Assembly: GCF_026339875.1 (NCBI RefSeq)
Contig: NZ_JAPEPZ010000001.1
Location: 8,494,001 to 8,558,000 of the forward strand
Source of the DNA: Streptomyces sp. NBC_01571
GTDB lineage: Bacteria > Actinomycetota > Actinomycetes > Streptomycetales > Streptomycetaceae
Direction: 5' to 3'
DNA: 64,000 bases
Program-made: the position numbers and the translations under genes
Notes under the pieces: generated by a model
Seen by the model: only the letters and a program-made list of their open reading frames with translations
What the model was told of the DNA's origin: nothing
Database searches by the model: none
Shown: positions 38,693-46,477 of the stretch, piece by piece
Layout: every line of letters starts with the position of its first letter
Numbering within the stretch: the stretch's first letter is position 1

Positions 38693-38736
38693 GGTTTTCC
38701 GCAGGTCCGCTCTCCTGAGCGGACCTGCGGAAAACC
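38693..38736. other. 20-bp perfect hairpin in candidate oriT region
   Basis: Arms 38693-38712 and 38717-38736 pair perfectly with a four-base TCCT loop. There is no T-run after it, so it is not an obvious terminator. Together with the larger repeat beside it, it makes the gap between the relaxase and the divergent gene highly structured. Confidence 0.6.
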
Positions 38737-38747
38737 CGCAGTTCGCG

Positions 38748-38756
38748 TTATCCACA
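38748..38756 (+). promoter_or_regulatory. Single DnaA-box-like site
   Basis: TTATCCACA matches the general DnaA box. Only one copy was noticed, so this is not a replication origin by itself. Confidence 0.3.
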
Positions 38757-38770
38757 GGCAAGATCAAGTG

Positions 38771-38836
38771 ATTCAGATTGCCTCTGAATGCCTCTGGCTG
38801 CGTCATTCGGAGAAGGCTCCCAATTCCCCATGTGGG
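38771..38836. promoter_or_regulatory. Operator-like inverted repeats upstream of 38896 gene
   Basis: ATTCAGA-TTGCC-TCTGAAT (38771-38789) is a perfect 7-bp inverted repeat. A second, TCCCA/TGGGA with ten bases between, lies near 38817-38836. Both sit between the hairpins and the start of the small helical protein, where a relaxosome protein or repressor could bind. Confidence 0.35.
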
Positions 38837-38895
38837 AAGCGTGGATTCATCGGTCACAATGACCCAGAACCCATCGTTTAGGGGAGGCGAGTTGG

Positions 38896-39420
38896 ATGGC
38901 TCAACGGAGTCCGCGGAAATCGGCGCGGGAGGTCGACGCCCGCGAGCGAGTGCGCGCACGCCGGGCCGCGCACTGGGAGCGAGAGCGGCGGCTGGAGGAC
39001 CTGGCCACCGACTACGAACTGGCAGCGCAGGAGATCGAGGACGTCACCGAAGCGGCCGAGGAGAAGATCGCCGCGTACGCCGCCCGGCTGCGCGGTCAGG
39101 CCAGGACCGCGAAAGAGGAGCTGCGGGACAGGCAGGCCCGGAGCGTCGGCCAGATGCTCCAGCTCGACGGCGTCCGTTCCGTCGCCGACCGACTCGGCGA
39201 GTCCGTGGAAACCGTCCGCAAGGTTGCCGCCGAGTCCGCCAGCATGCAGGAAGACCCTGCACCGGATCACAGCCCCGCACCGCCCACGGCTACCGCACGC
39301 GAGACGCCGACCGGCCAGCCTGTTACCGCCTCGGTCGCGCACGCGGGTACGCCGCATGGGCCGACGCTGTCCGAGCCGGCGGAGGAACGCGCGGCCTCGA
39401 CGCGAGAGGAGAAGGGATGA
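38896..39420 (+). CDS. Small coiled-coil/helix-turn-helix protein, possible relaxosome accessory
   Basis: A 174-residue protein. Residues 1-85 are a highly charged helix (ERERRLEDLATDYELAAQEI), then a helix-turn-helix-like segment (VRSVADRLGESVETVRKVAA) near 93-112, then a Pro/Ala-rich tail. GGAG lies upstream of the ATG at 38896. It is divergent from the relaxase across the candidate oriT and overlaps the next start by 4 bp. A DNA-binding accessory role is inferred from position. Confidence 0.6.
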   Translation: MAQRSPRKSAREVDARERVRARRAAHWERERRLEDLATDYELAAQEIEDVTEAAEEKIAAYAARLRGQARTAKEELRDRQARSVGQMLQLDGVRSVADRLGESVETVRKVAAESASMQEDPAPDHSPAPPTATARETPTGQPVTASVAHAGTPHGPTLSEPAEERAASTREEKG

Positions 39421-39797
39421 CACCCAACGGGGTGGCCGAACGGCCGATCGAGGACCTCAGCCCCGAGTGGATCGGTCTCATGATGGAGGTGGAGGACGAA
39501 GGAGGAACGACGATCGGCTTCCGCCTCGGCCGCTACGAGAGGACAACGGTCGACGGCAAACCCATGTGGCGCCTCTTCAGCGACCAACCCGCCTGGAGCG
39601 TCACCCTGTACGCGGGGACCAAGCTCCGCTGTGTACCCCCGGCCCCCGCACCCGGGAGCCAGACCGGCCCCTACCCGCAGCAGCCGGTACCGGCCGCCTA
39701 CCCCGCACCGCAGGTACCCCAGTACCCCGTATCAGCTCCGCCGGGGCCGACTGCTCGAAGCCCACAGTCCTGGGTGAACCAGCCGCCGCGCCAATAG
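39417..39797 (+). CDS. Hypothetical protein with Pro-rich tail
   Basis: A 126-residue protein starting with ATG inside the previous stop (ATGA), after GAGAGGAGAAGGG. Residues 1-80 look folded (FRLGRYERTTVDGKPMWRLF); the C-terminal 45 residues are rich in Pro, Gln, Tyr and Ala. No family recognised. Its transcript should end at the strong hairpin just downstream. Confidence 0.6.
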   Translation: MTPNGVAERPIEDLSPEWIGLMMEVEDEGGTTIGFRLGRYERTTVDGKPMWRLFSDQPAWSVTLYAGTKLRCVPPAPAPGSQTGPYPQQPVPAAYPAPQVPQYPVSAPPGPTARSPQSWVNQPPRQ

Positions 39798-39826
39798 GCA
39801 GCGTCGGCACAGGCAGCGAACGAACA

Positions 39827-39881
39827 AAGCCGCGGGCCCCCGCACCGACTCAGGGGATGTCGGTACGGGGGCCCGCGGCTT
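39827..39881. terminator. Bidirectional terminator-like hairpin
   Basis: Arms 39827-39849 and 39859-39881 pair over 23 bp with one mismatch around a nine-base loop. It sits between the convergent genes ending at 39797 and 39939. There is no T-run, as is usual for Streptomyces terminators. Confidence 0.7.
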
Positions 39882-39938
39882 CGCGCTGCGCCCCTGGGCG
39901 TGCATGCCCTGGTGGGTGCTCGGGCCGGCTGCCTCGGG

Positions 39939-40475
39939 TCAGCGGCGGACGCGCAGGGTGCCCTTGGGAGTGCGGGGCATGCGAGCAACGGGGGCGGCGG
40001 TTGGATGGGTTACTGGTTCTGCTGGGACGGCGGGCGCCTGCTCGGGCCCTTCTGGCGCGCTGCGCTGTGCAGGAGGGTCGTCGTAGCGCGTGAGGATGCG
40101 GGCGATAGCGGCAGCCGCGTTGCGGTCCTGGGAGTGCAGGTCTCGCTCCCAGAACTCGTACGGCGTGCCGCGCCTTCGCTCGAACTCGCCCATGTATCCG
40201 AGGTCTCCCCACTCGGCGCCGTCCGGGTAGTTCGACAGGGACGTCCAGCCGTATCCGTTCAGGTTCTCCGGGTGGATCTCGGTGACGACCATGTGGCCCC
40301 ACGGCGAGTGGTAGACGACGCACGGCGCCTGTTCGGCCGGGAGGCGGGGTTCGCGGGGGGCGAGGGAGCGCAGCACGCTCGCGCCGGGGTAGAAGGGGTG
40401 GCCGCGCAGGGTGCGCTGCGACTCGAACAGCGGCATGTCGGAGAGGGGGTGGAACCTCGGGATACCCAGTCGCAT
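39939..40475 (-). CDS. Hypothetical protein, last gene of the oriT-proximal operon
   Basis: A 178-residue protein from ATG 40475, with GGAG eight bases ahead. Aromatic-rich central part (VVYHSPWGHMVVTEIHP, NGYGWTSLSNYPDG, YMGEFERRRGTPYEFWERD) and a Pro/Ala tail. Family unknown. A 10-bp GC hairpin with a five-base loop (40498-40522) lies just upstream, a variant of the leader hairpins seen before neighbouring genes. Confidence 0.6.
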   Translation of the reverse strand: MRLGIPRFHPLSDMPLFESQRTLRGHPFYPGASVLRSLAPREPRLPAEQAPCVVYHSPWGHMVVTEIHPENLNGYGWTSLSNYPDGAEWGDLGYMGEFERRRGTPYEFWERDLHSQDRNAAAAIARILTRYDDPPAQRSAPEGPEQAPAVPAEPVTHPTAAPVARMPRTPKGTLRVRR

Positions 40476-40534
40476 GGGATGTGCTCCGTTCGGTGCGGGC
40501 CCGGGGCGCGCGGCCCCGGGCCGGGCGGGCATGG

Positions 40535-40615
40535 TCAGTAGCGGAGGGGTATCGGGGTGAGGCCGTTGCGGGCGGCCAAGTCCTCGGCGGGTGTCCTGCA
40601 CCACCCCGGGGCCAC
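40535..40615 (-). CDS. Possible 26-residue peptide
   Basis: A GTG-initiated frame (VAPGWCRTPAEDLAARNGLT...) fits between the stop at 40622 and the next gene. It lacks a good ribosome site and is listed only as a possibility. Confidence 0.2.
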   Translation of the reverse strand: MAPGWCRTPAEDLAARNGLTPIPLRY

Positions 40616-40621
40616 ACCGCG

Positions 40622-41272
40622 TCAACCGCGAGTGTGGCTCGGGTGGCGGAGCACGAACAGCGCCTTCGCCTGGTCGGTGGTGGAGCGAACGAGCCGGGTG
40701 AAGTTCTCCCCGCCCCACACCGTCCACCGGTCGCCACCGATCTGCGGCGACCACGTGAGCGCGTACCGTTCACCGTCGGACGTGGTGACGTCCCACCATC
40801 CGCGCTGCGTGCGCGCCGTGACGGTGGCGCCGTCGATAGCCGGAATCTCCGGACGCGGACCGTAGCGACGCTCTACGTACGACAGGTAGTCGGCCGTCGG
40901 CTCGATCGCGATACGCCACCGGCGCCGGGAGGCGTCCGCCCCTACCTCCGTCCACGTCCAGCCGAGCACGGGACGAAAACCTGCCTTCACCAGCGCACGG
41001 GCTGCCGCTGCTTCCGCGTCGTCCTGGCGGACGTCGTGGCGGATGTCCAGCCGGATTACGTGCGCCGTGGCGCACAAAGTGCCGGACTCGTCGAGCAGCC
41101 ACACCACCGTTTCCCGGGTGCCCCGGTTCCGTACCAGCTCCGCTGTCACCGGCCGCGTGCGCTCCTCCGCCCGCCGGTCACGCTCCAGTGCCTCAGCCTC
41201 CGTCCACTCCCGTCGGCCGGTGTCGTCTGTCGCGGGTCGGTGAGCCGCGGGCTGTTCGTCCTGCGTGGTCAT
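40622..41272 (-). CDS. Hypothetical protein
   Basis: A 216-residue protein from ATG 41272 with GGAGAGGAA ahead. A disordered acidic N-terminus precedes a helix (WTEAEALERDRRAEERTRP) and an alpha/beta region with many Trp (GWTWTEVG, RGWWDVTT, WTVWGGENF). Family unknown. It belongs to the minus-strand array reading toward oriT. Confidence 0.6.
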   Translation of the reverse strand: MTTQDEQPAAHRPATDDTGRREWTEAEALERDRRAEERTRPVTAELVRNRGTRETVVWLLDESGTLCATAHVIRLDIRHDVRQDDAEAAAARALVKAGFRPVLGWTWTEVGADASRRRWRIAIEPTADYLSYVERRYGPRPEIPAIDGATVTARTQRGWWDVTTSDGERYALTWSPQIGGDRWTVWGGENFTRLVRSTTDQAKALFVLRHPSHTRG

Positions 41273-41383
41273 GTCGTGGTGTTCCTCTCCGTGGGGTTGG
41301 GGCCGTGCTCCGGATGGGGTGGCCGGTGCTCCCCGGCCCGACTCGATCGGGCCGCACACCGTCTGTGGTGGGGGCTGCGATGC

Positions 41384-42133
41384 CTAGAAGGGGGGTTCGT
41401 CATGGCGGCGGGCACGGGCGGTGTGAAGCCGGTTGTTCGCCTCGGCCAACCTCTCGCCGTCCGCGACCTCGAACGCACTCCGGTCGACCGTGTGACCGCA
41501 CTCCCACGCCGTGCACACGTAGACCGGGCCTGTGCTCGGGTACAGGCCGGGCACGGGCGTGTAACCGCCGTAGTGGCACTCGGAGCAGATGTGCGGCGTG
41601 AACACCTCATGCCCGATGAGCAGCTCTCCCGTGTGGCGCTGTTCAGTAATCCGGGCCCGCGCCCGGCCGCGCTGGATGCATGCCTTGTCCTCACACGCCC
41701 GGCTGCCGATGACCCCGTCGGTGGAACCGTCGTACAGGGTCACGGTGCCGGTGTCCTCGCACGAGCCGCAGAACGGGGTGCCCTCCGTGGCGTGTTCGAG
41801 CATCGCGAGCGCCACCCACTCAGCCGGTGAGCATTCGAGGTAGCGCACCAGGGCGGCCAGGGTGCCCGGCTCGACACCTTCGGGCCGTCCGTGGCACGTG
41901 TGGCGGCGGGCCTTGTGATCGGTGACGACGTACCAGCGGATCCGGTCGCGCACCGGAAGGCCATTGCCCTCCAGCCGGTGACCGGTCTCGATGAACAGGG
42001 ACTGTCCGGCGGTCCGGCCGTCCACGCCCTCACGCGCCTTTCCGGCCGACTGGGGGCCGTCGAGTCCGAGGACGTCACCGGCCGCGTTGAATGCGTGCAC
42101 GGTGTAGCCGTTGGGATTGGTCTTGCTGGTCAT
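41384..42133 (-). CDS. Hypothetical protein with multiple Cys pairs (zinc-ribbon-like)
   Basis: A 249-residue protein from ATG 42133 with GAGAGGAA ahead. The C-terminal half has CGSC, ACEDKAC, ICSEC and CTAWECGH, enough for two zinc ribbons. The N-terminal half contains RIRWYVVTDHKARRHTCHGR. A metal-bound nucleic-acid-binding role is possible. A 14-bp hairpin with an eight-base loop lies about 70 bp upstream. Confidence 0.6.
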   Translation of the reverse strand: MTSKTNPNGYTVHAFNAAGDVLGLDGPQSAGKAREGVDGRTAGQSLFIETGHRLEGNGLPVRDRIRWYVVTDHKARRHTCHGRPEGVEPGTLAALVRYLECSPAEWVALAMLEHATEGTPFCGSCEDTGTVTLYDGSTDGVIGSRACEDKACIQRGRARARITEQRHTGELLIGHEVFTPHICSECHYGGYTPVPGLYPSTGPVYVCTAWECGHTVDRSAFEVADGERLAEANNRLHTARARRHDEPPF

Positions 42134-42203
42134 CGTGCGGGTTCCTCTCACTCGGGGACTGCCCGGTCGGTCTCCGGGCGGGTGGTGGAGCCGGGGTGCG
42201 GCA

Positions 42204-42239
42204 GCCGTGCCCCGGCCGGTTTCCTGGCCGGGGCACGGC
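42204..42239 (-). repeat. Leader hairpin, variant loop
   Basis: A perfect 14-bp stem with an eight-base loop, AGGAAACC in gene sense, ahead of the 42133 gene. Same geometry as the AGGGCAAA hairpins but with a changed loop. Confidence 0.55.
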
Positions 42240-42252
42240 CGCGCAGGGCGGG

Positions 42253-42870
42253 TCAGTCGCCCTTGCGGAGTTCGCGGATGGTGTCGGCGACGCGGGCGGC
42301 GATGTTCCCGAGACGGTCGCTGGACCACACGTCGGCGACGTCGGTGCGGCGTGCCTCGGGCAGGGTCTCGACGTAGAGGACACCGCTGTCGGAAACGGCG
42401 AGGGTGTAGCCGCCGCTCTCGCCGTCTGCCTGGAGGTAACCGCGCACGCCCCACGAACCGGAGTCTGCGAACCACTCGTCGCCGAGGAGATCGGCGGCGG
42501 CGCGGCCGATGTCGGAGACGGCGAACGGGTATTCGGTGCCAGGCTCGGGGTGGTAGTGGCCCGCTTCGTCGCGCGAGAGAGAGACGACGTACGCCTTCTC
42601 GTACGCCACGATGGCGTCCAGCGCGACACGGCTCGCGAACCGGCGGTACCGGCGGCGACGGGCGACCTCGGCGAAGCACACGGCCACGATGGCCTCGTGA
42701 ACCTGCTTGGCGGTGTCGGCCCAGACCGCGACGTGGTTGCGGTTCGCCGCGTACTCCCGCATCACGGTGAGGCGCATCGCGAGCAGAGGGGCCACCCGTC
42801 TGGGGAAGGCGGAGTAACCGCCGAACGCGGCGCGCGCCTCGATGGCGTGCGGGGCGGTGGTGATACGCAT
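42253..42870 (-). CDS. Hypothetical protein
   Basis: A 205-residue protein from ATG 42870, preceded by AAAGGA. A basic helical N-terminal half (EVARRRRYRRFASRVALD) precedes a beta-rich half (YTLAVSDSGVLYVETLPEA). No family recognised. It is the second gene after the promoter at 43415-43443. A short GGCCGG/CCGGCC hairpin lies between it and the gene upstream. Confidence 0.6.
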   Translation of the reverse strand: MRITTAPHAIEARAAFGGYSAFPRRVAPLLAMRLTVMREYAANRNHVAVWADTAKQVHEAIVAVCFAEVARRRRYRRFASRVALDAIVAYEKAYVVSLSRDEAGHYHPEPGTEYPFAVSDIGRAAADLLGDEWFADSGSWGVRGYLQADGESGGYTLAVSDSGVLYVETLPEARRTDVADVWSSDRLGNIAARVADTIRELRKGD

Positions 42871-43084
42871 GATGGAGTCCTTTCGAAGCAGGCCGGTTAC
42901 TCCCCGGCCCGAAGCAGTGGGGCGCGTGACGGACGCTCTGAAGAGCGGAAGAGGGGGAAGGGCGCCGGGCGCGCGGCGTTCCGGCCGGCTCGTGCGTCGA
43001 CGACGTTCACGAGCGAGCTCGCGCGTGGGAGCAGCCGCGCATCCCGGCGATTCGAGGGATCCCGGCTCGCTGGCCGGGCGCCGC

Positions 43085-43351
43085 TCAGTCCATGCTCAGC
43101 GGCTTGTGCGGCTCGTTCCGCTCCCAGTCCTCCGTGACGTCACGGCCGTCGCGCATGACGGTGATCGACATTCCGTACGGGTGGATCACACCCTCGCGAG
43201 CCGTCTCCTCGCCGTGCTTCTCGACGTCACGCTTGACGGCGGCGGTCAGCGCCTCGTAGGCGTCGTGGTAGTCGTCGAACGGCTCGATATCGCCGTTCTC
43301 GCACACCAACAGGAACTCGGTCTGCTCGGCGTCTTCGGTGTCCTCGGCCAA
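43085..43351 (-). CDS. Small acidic protein, first gene of operon
   Basis: An 88-residue protein starting at TTG 43351 (CGAGGAGATCACC precedes it, so the unusual start is well supported). Acidic N-terminus, then FLLVCENGDIEPFDDYHDAYEAL and a beta-strand pair. Family unknown. It follows the complete promoter-hairpin-GGAACCCAC leader. Confidence 0.65.
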   Translation of the reverse strand: MAEDTEDAEQTEFLLVCENGDIEPFDDYHDAYEALTAAVKRDVEKHGEETAREGVIHPYGMSITVMRDGRDVTEDWERNEPHKPLSMD

Positions 43352-43371
43352 GGTGATCTCCTCGGTGGATC

Positions 43372-43400
43372 GTGGGTTCCGGGGGCTTTGCCCTGCCCCC
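43372..43400 (-). repeat. Leader hairpin with AGGGCAAA loop plus GGAACCCAC
   Basis: Stem GGGGGC/GCCCCC with loop AGGGCAAA (gene sense) at 43381-43400, followed by GGAACCCAC (43372-43380) 20 bp before the TTG start. Judging from the promoter, the hairpin is close to the 5' end of the transcript. Confidence 0.75.
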
Positions 43401-43414
43401 TTTCGACATAGGTA

Positions 43415-43443
43415 AATCTATCTTTCTTGGGTGGGGTGGTCAA
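43415..43443 (-). promoter_or_regulatory. Array promoter 1
   Basis: Minus-strand TTGACC (43438-43443), 17 bp, TAGATT (43415-43420). The -10 lies in ATAGATTTACCTAT, whose ATAG/CTAT arms could be an operator. The same arrangement recurs near 48061, 52870 and 56183. Confidence 0.75.
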
Positions 43444-43591
43444 CGTGAAATCCCGGCCCAACAGGGGTCAGTCTCTGCGGATTTCGTCCGGGTCGCAGCG
43501 CCATCGGGGTGTGCGGACGCGCGTGGTGCCGCACACGGCTACGGCGCCGAGCCGCCCCCGGGCCGGTGCCGGTGGATGCCCCCCTCCCCAC

Positions 43592-43693
43592 CCCGGCAAA
43601 GAAGAAGCGGGGCCCGAACGGGAGGGGTGCAAGGACGCGGCGAAGCCCGTCCTTGCACCCCTCCCGCCGAGGGCCCCACACTCGATCGCCGGG
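43592..43693 (-). repeat. Three-tier inverted repeat element R1
   Basis: Outer arms CCCGGC/GCCGGG (43592-43597, 43688-43693), middle arms GGGGCCC/GGGCCCC (43609-43615, 43671-43677) and an inner perfect 19-bp stem (43619-43637, 43648-43666) with a GGC-GAA-GCC tip. It lies between the end of the 43752 gene and array promoter 1, so it may be an operon terminator or insulator. Nearly the same element is at 53046-53148. Confidence 0.75.
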
Positions 43694-43751
43694 ATGCGAA
43701 GGTGAGAATGCCGACCGCGGCCTGTCCGATCGGGGACGGCGGTCGGCGGGG

Positions 43752-44642
43752 TCACACGGGAGGGGCCAGGAACTCGGCGATGGCCGTCTCGCTGTAGTAG
43801 GGCGTATCGGCCACCGTGATGACGGGGGCGGGAGCGCTCTTGCGCTTGAGAAGGGTCTTCACTCTCTCGCGACGCTGCTCGGGCGTGAGCGTGGCGGACG
43901 CCGCGGGCAGCCGTTCGGCGATCTGACTGCGGGAGATCAGACCGCGCTTCGGGAGAACCTCCTCGGCGGCCTGCCGCAGGTAGCGGGCCGCGACATCGAT
44001 GCTCACCCCGAGTTCCTCGGCCAGGGCCCGGCTGGTCAGGCTTTCGCCGTTGTCGAGCGCCGTGTGCAGGCGCCTGACGACCTCCTTGTGGCGGGTGTCC
44101 TTGCTCCCGGACTCGGCCGCGATCTCGGCGGGCCGGGGACCGGTGTATCCCGGACGGGTGGTGTCGTACCACAGGAACCAGGCGGAGACCTCATCGGCGT
44201 CACACATGCGGTCGAACTCGTCGCGTGGCGGAAACGGGTGCTCGGGGTGGTCCCGGTAGTCGGCGGCGAGCAGCCGCACGGCGGTCGGCGTGACACCCCG
44301 AAGACGCGCCATGTCAACCCAGCGCCACCGCTCGCCGGGCGTGTGGGGCATGCGCTGGGGCTCCGCGGCGAGCCGTGGCCCCCGGCTCACTTCCGGCGCC
44401 CGCTCGTCGGCGCCGAAGAGCTGCTTGCGCACCCACTGTGCGCCCTCGTCAAAGGGGAAGAGCTGGACTCGCCGCGCACCGGTTCGGGCGGTGTCAGCGA
44501 ACTCCGGGTCGGCGTCCAGCCAGTTCCGGACCGTCTTCTCGGCGACGCCGGCGAGGTGCGCGAAGTCCTTGCGCGTGAGTTCCGGCGCCTCGCGCCGCAG
44601 CTGCGCGAGGCGCTGCTCGAACTGTTCTCTGGTCGTGGTCAT
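43752..44642 (-). CDS. Helix-turn-helix DNA-binding protein, candidate array regulator
   Basis: A 296-residue protein from ATG 44642. Residues 22-42 (TRKDFAHLAGVAEKTVRNWL) and about 212-232 (TSRALAEELGVSIDVAARYL) are two helix-turn-helix units, with SRSQIAERLPA just after the second. It is the last gene of the operon starting at 47910 and the only clear DNA-binding regulator-like protein inside the array, so it could act on the shared promoters; that is inference. Confidence 0.65.
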   Translation of the reverse strand: MTTTREQFEQRLAQLRREAPELTRKDFAHLAGVAEKTVRNWLDADPEFADTARTGARRVQLFPFDEGAQWVRKQLFGADERAPEVSRGPRLAAEPQRMPHTPGERWRWVDMARLRGVTPTAVRLLAADYRDHPEHPFPPRDEFDRMCDADEVSAWFLWYDTTRPGYTGPRPAEIAAESGSKDTRHKEVVRRLHTALDNGESLTSRALAEELGVSIDVAARYLRQAAEEVLPKRGLISRSQIAERLPAASATLTPEQRRERVKTLLKRKSAPAPVITVADTPYYSETAIAEFLAPPV

Positions 44643-44715
44643 CGTGGCTCATCCTGTCTCATGCAAGGCCCTACACTGTCGGATACCTCAGGGGTGGTGC
44701 CTTGGTGCTGCGCTT

Positions 44716-44752
44716 GTGGGTTCCAGGGGCCGACGGCTTTGCCCAAGTCAGC
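44716..44752 (-). repeat. Degenerate leader hairpin overlapping upstream stop codon
   Basis: GGAACCCAC (44716-44724) and an imperfect GCCGAC/GTCAGC stem with a loop containing GGGCAAAG. It overlaps the stop of the 44748 gene and lies 75 bp before the helix-turn-helix gene. Confidence 0.45.
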
Positions 44753-45179
44753 ACACTTCGGTGATGCTGGTACGGACTTCGTCCGTGTCGTCGGCCCCGC
44801 TTTCGTCTCCGGAGCCCTCGGCGGTTGTCCGGCGCGAGGCGAACCAGTCGGCGACGGCCTTCGCGCACGCGGCGGCGTGGACCATGAGGTCCCCTCCGGG
44901 CTGCGCCTCGTAGACGCGCTCGATGTCGCAGTAGTCCGAGCCGTCGTAGCCCTCGTATGCCATGGCGCACAAGCCGCCCGTGTACTGGGCCGCAGGGCTG
45001 CTGACAAAGCCGGGGGCGCTTAGAATGATGTGCTCGCTGTCCAGGGCTTTGTCCTGGGGAAGGTGCGGCGGGTGGGCGATCACGCAGTCCTCGTCGAGTT
45101 CCAGGAAGCCGGGGAATTCGACGACGGCCAGGGCGTGCAGCAGTACGGCGGCGACGGGAATGGCGGCGAGGTTGTTCAT
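44748..45179 (-). CDS. Hypothetical protein with C-terminal CAK..A.W motif
   Basis: A 143-residue protein; ATG 45179 (MNNLAAIPVAAV) is chosen because GAAAGG is correctly spaced, whereas the ATG nine bases upstream is too close to it. The C-terminal segment HAAACAKAVADWFASR resembles SADCAKFAASWIRDNA at the end of the 46478 product, so the two may be distant paralogues. Function unknown. Confidence 0.6.
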   Translation of the reverse strand: MNNLAAIPVAAVLLHALAVVEFPGFLELDEDCVIAHPPHLPQDKALDSEHIILSAPGFVSSPAAQYTGGLCAMAYEGYDGSDYCDIERVYEAQPGGDLMVHAAACAKAVADWFASRRTTAEGSGDESGADDTDEVRTSITEVC

Positions 45180-45267
45180 GGGAGGCATGCCTTTCGAGGT
45201 GATGGGGATCTTGTGCCGAGGGGGGAAGGTGGTGATCAAGCTGTCCGGCTTGACCGGTCGGGGCCGG

Positions 45268-45480
45268 TCAGCGGGGCTCGGTGTCAGCGGGGCTGAGGAC
45301 GCCGATGCTGATCGCGAGAGCCTCCACGTCGGCGTCCGTTGAGGGACCTGCCTTGGCTGGGGGGCTGGGCCGGGAGGTGACCAGGCGCAACCTGGCCGGG
45401 GCGACCAGACGAATGGCCTGGCGTACTGCCTGCTCGAAGCCCGCGCCCGGGCCGGCTGGAGTGCTCGCGGTGATGGTCAT
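45268..45480 (-). CDS. Small hypothetical protein
   Basis: A 70-residue protein from ATG 45480, with the pattern FEQAVRQAIRLVAPARLRLVT followed by a Pro/Ala linker and a short acidic end. It is preceded by two hairpins in tandem. Family unknown. Confidence 0.5.
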   Translation of the reverse strand: MTITASTPAGPGAGFEQAVRQAIRLVAPARLRLVTSRPSPPAKAGPSTDADVEALAISIGVLSPADTEPR

Positions 45481-45499
45481 GACAAGACTCCGCTCGGGG

Positions 45500-45543
45500 C
45501 CGTTCCTGGTGGGCGGGACTGTTCGCCCGCCCACCAGGAACGG
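45500..45543 (-). repeat. 18-bp perfect hairpin ahead of the 45480 gene
   Basis: Arms 45500-45517 and 45526-45543 pair perfectly around an eight-base loop (CGAACAGT in gene sense). The stem is the longest in the leader family, and the loop differs from the usual AGGGCAAA. Confidence 0.6.
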
Positions 45544-45544
45544 C

Positions 45545-45591
45545 GTGGGTTCCGGGGTCCGCCGCTCGGCTTGCCCTGCCGGACGGTGGAC
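45545..45591 (-). repeat. Leader hairpin with AGGGCAA loop plus GGAACCCAC
   Basis: A 15-pair stem (45557-45570 with 45578-45591, one mismatch and two wobble pairs) has the loop AGGGCAA in gene sense and is followed by GGAACCCAC (45545-45553). It lies just after the stop at 45605. Confidence 0.6.
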
Positions 45592-45604
45592 GAGAGGGCT
45601 TCGG

Positions 45605-46360
45605 TCAGCGCGGGGAGGAATTGCTCCAGGCGCTTCCGGGGCGCTCCGGGTGGGGCCGGAGGAGCTCGTTGCGTCGCTCGGCGTAGGCGGCGACGTCCTC
45701 GGTGTGCAGGACCGTACGGTCCAGCTGGTTCTCCTGTACGTGCCAGATGCCGTCGCCCTCGTCACCGTGCGGCCGGAAGCCGAGGATGAGCTTCTGCTCT
45801 TCCAGGGTGGCCAGGGCGATGTGCGCCTCCTGTTCGGCGCGCGGGAGCTGTTCGAACTTCAGCTGGTTCCAGTCGGCCACGAAGAAGCGCACTCCGTTGG
45901 CGAAGACGTTGTTGGAGCTGAGGTTCAGCCGCTCGGCACACAGCAGCAGATCGGCCAGAAGACGGGCGGTCACCTCGCTCACGTCGGCGGCCGACAGGGC
46001 CGCGAGTTCCTCTTCGTCGACGAACCTGTCGAAGTCGAACTTCTCGAATTCCCCACGCAGTTCCCAGACGCGGCGCTGGAGAAGGTCGAAGGCGTTGGGG
46101 TTGCGGCGGGCCCAGTAGTGCAGGACGTCGCTGAACAGGGTGGTGATGACGGTTTCCGCCTCGCTGCGGAAGACGGGGCTGGTGCGGAGCACGTCCCACC
46201 CGGCGTTCCACTGGTCTTGGCCGTAGGTCAGGACGGCGTGCAGACCGCGGGCGGCGGGGTCCTGGTTGAAGACGGCGCCGACACACGAGGTGTCGAGGTA
46301 TTCCCACACGGAGGCTTCGCCGCGGTGGGTGCGGGTCTTGATGCGGGATCTGGTGTTCAT
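45605..46360 (-). CDS. Hypothetical protein
   Basis: A 251-residue helical protein from ATG 46360 (CGAAAGG precedes). Segments LHAVLTYGQDQWNAGWDVL, VTARLLADLLLCAERLNL and VFANGVRFFVADWNQLKFEQL suggest a globular helical fold. It shares no clear family. A 14-of-15-bp hairpin with GCAAA in its loop lies at 46422-46467. Confidence 0.6.
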   Translation of the reverse strand: MNTRSRIKTRTHRGEASVWEYLDTSCVGAVFNQDPAARGLHAVLTYGQDQWNAGWDVLRTSPVFRSEAETVITTLFSDVLHYWARRNPNAFDLLQRRVWELRGEFEKFDFDRFVDEEELAALSAADVSEVTARLLADLLLCAERLNLSSNNVFANGVRFFVADWNQLKFEQLPRAEQEAHIALATLEEQKLILGFRPHGDEGDGIWHVQENQLDRTVLHTEDVAAYAERRNELLRPHPERPGSAWSNSSPR

Positions 46361-46421
46361 GCTCGGTTGCCTTTCGAGTGATGCCGGACGGCAGTTCGCC
46401 GGCTGGAGGTAGCGGTGAGTG

Positions 46422-46467
46422 GAGACCGGGACGCGGGCGGCCGTTTGCGTGTCCGCGTCCCGGACTC
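46422..46467 (-). repeat. Leader hairpin, larger loop
   Basis: A 15-bp stem with one mismatch and a 16-base loop containing GCAAACGG in gene sense, located between the 46478 stop and the 46360 start. Confidence 0.5.
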
Positions 46468-46477
46468 AAGGGAGGGG

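Noticed and set aside
38748..38756. Replication origin near the DnaA-box-like site
   Set aside because: Only one box was noticed, with no iterons and no rep gene; oriT explains the structure better.
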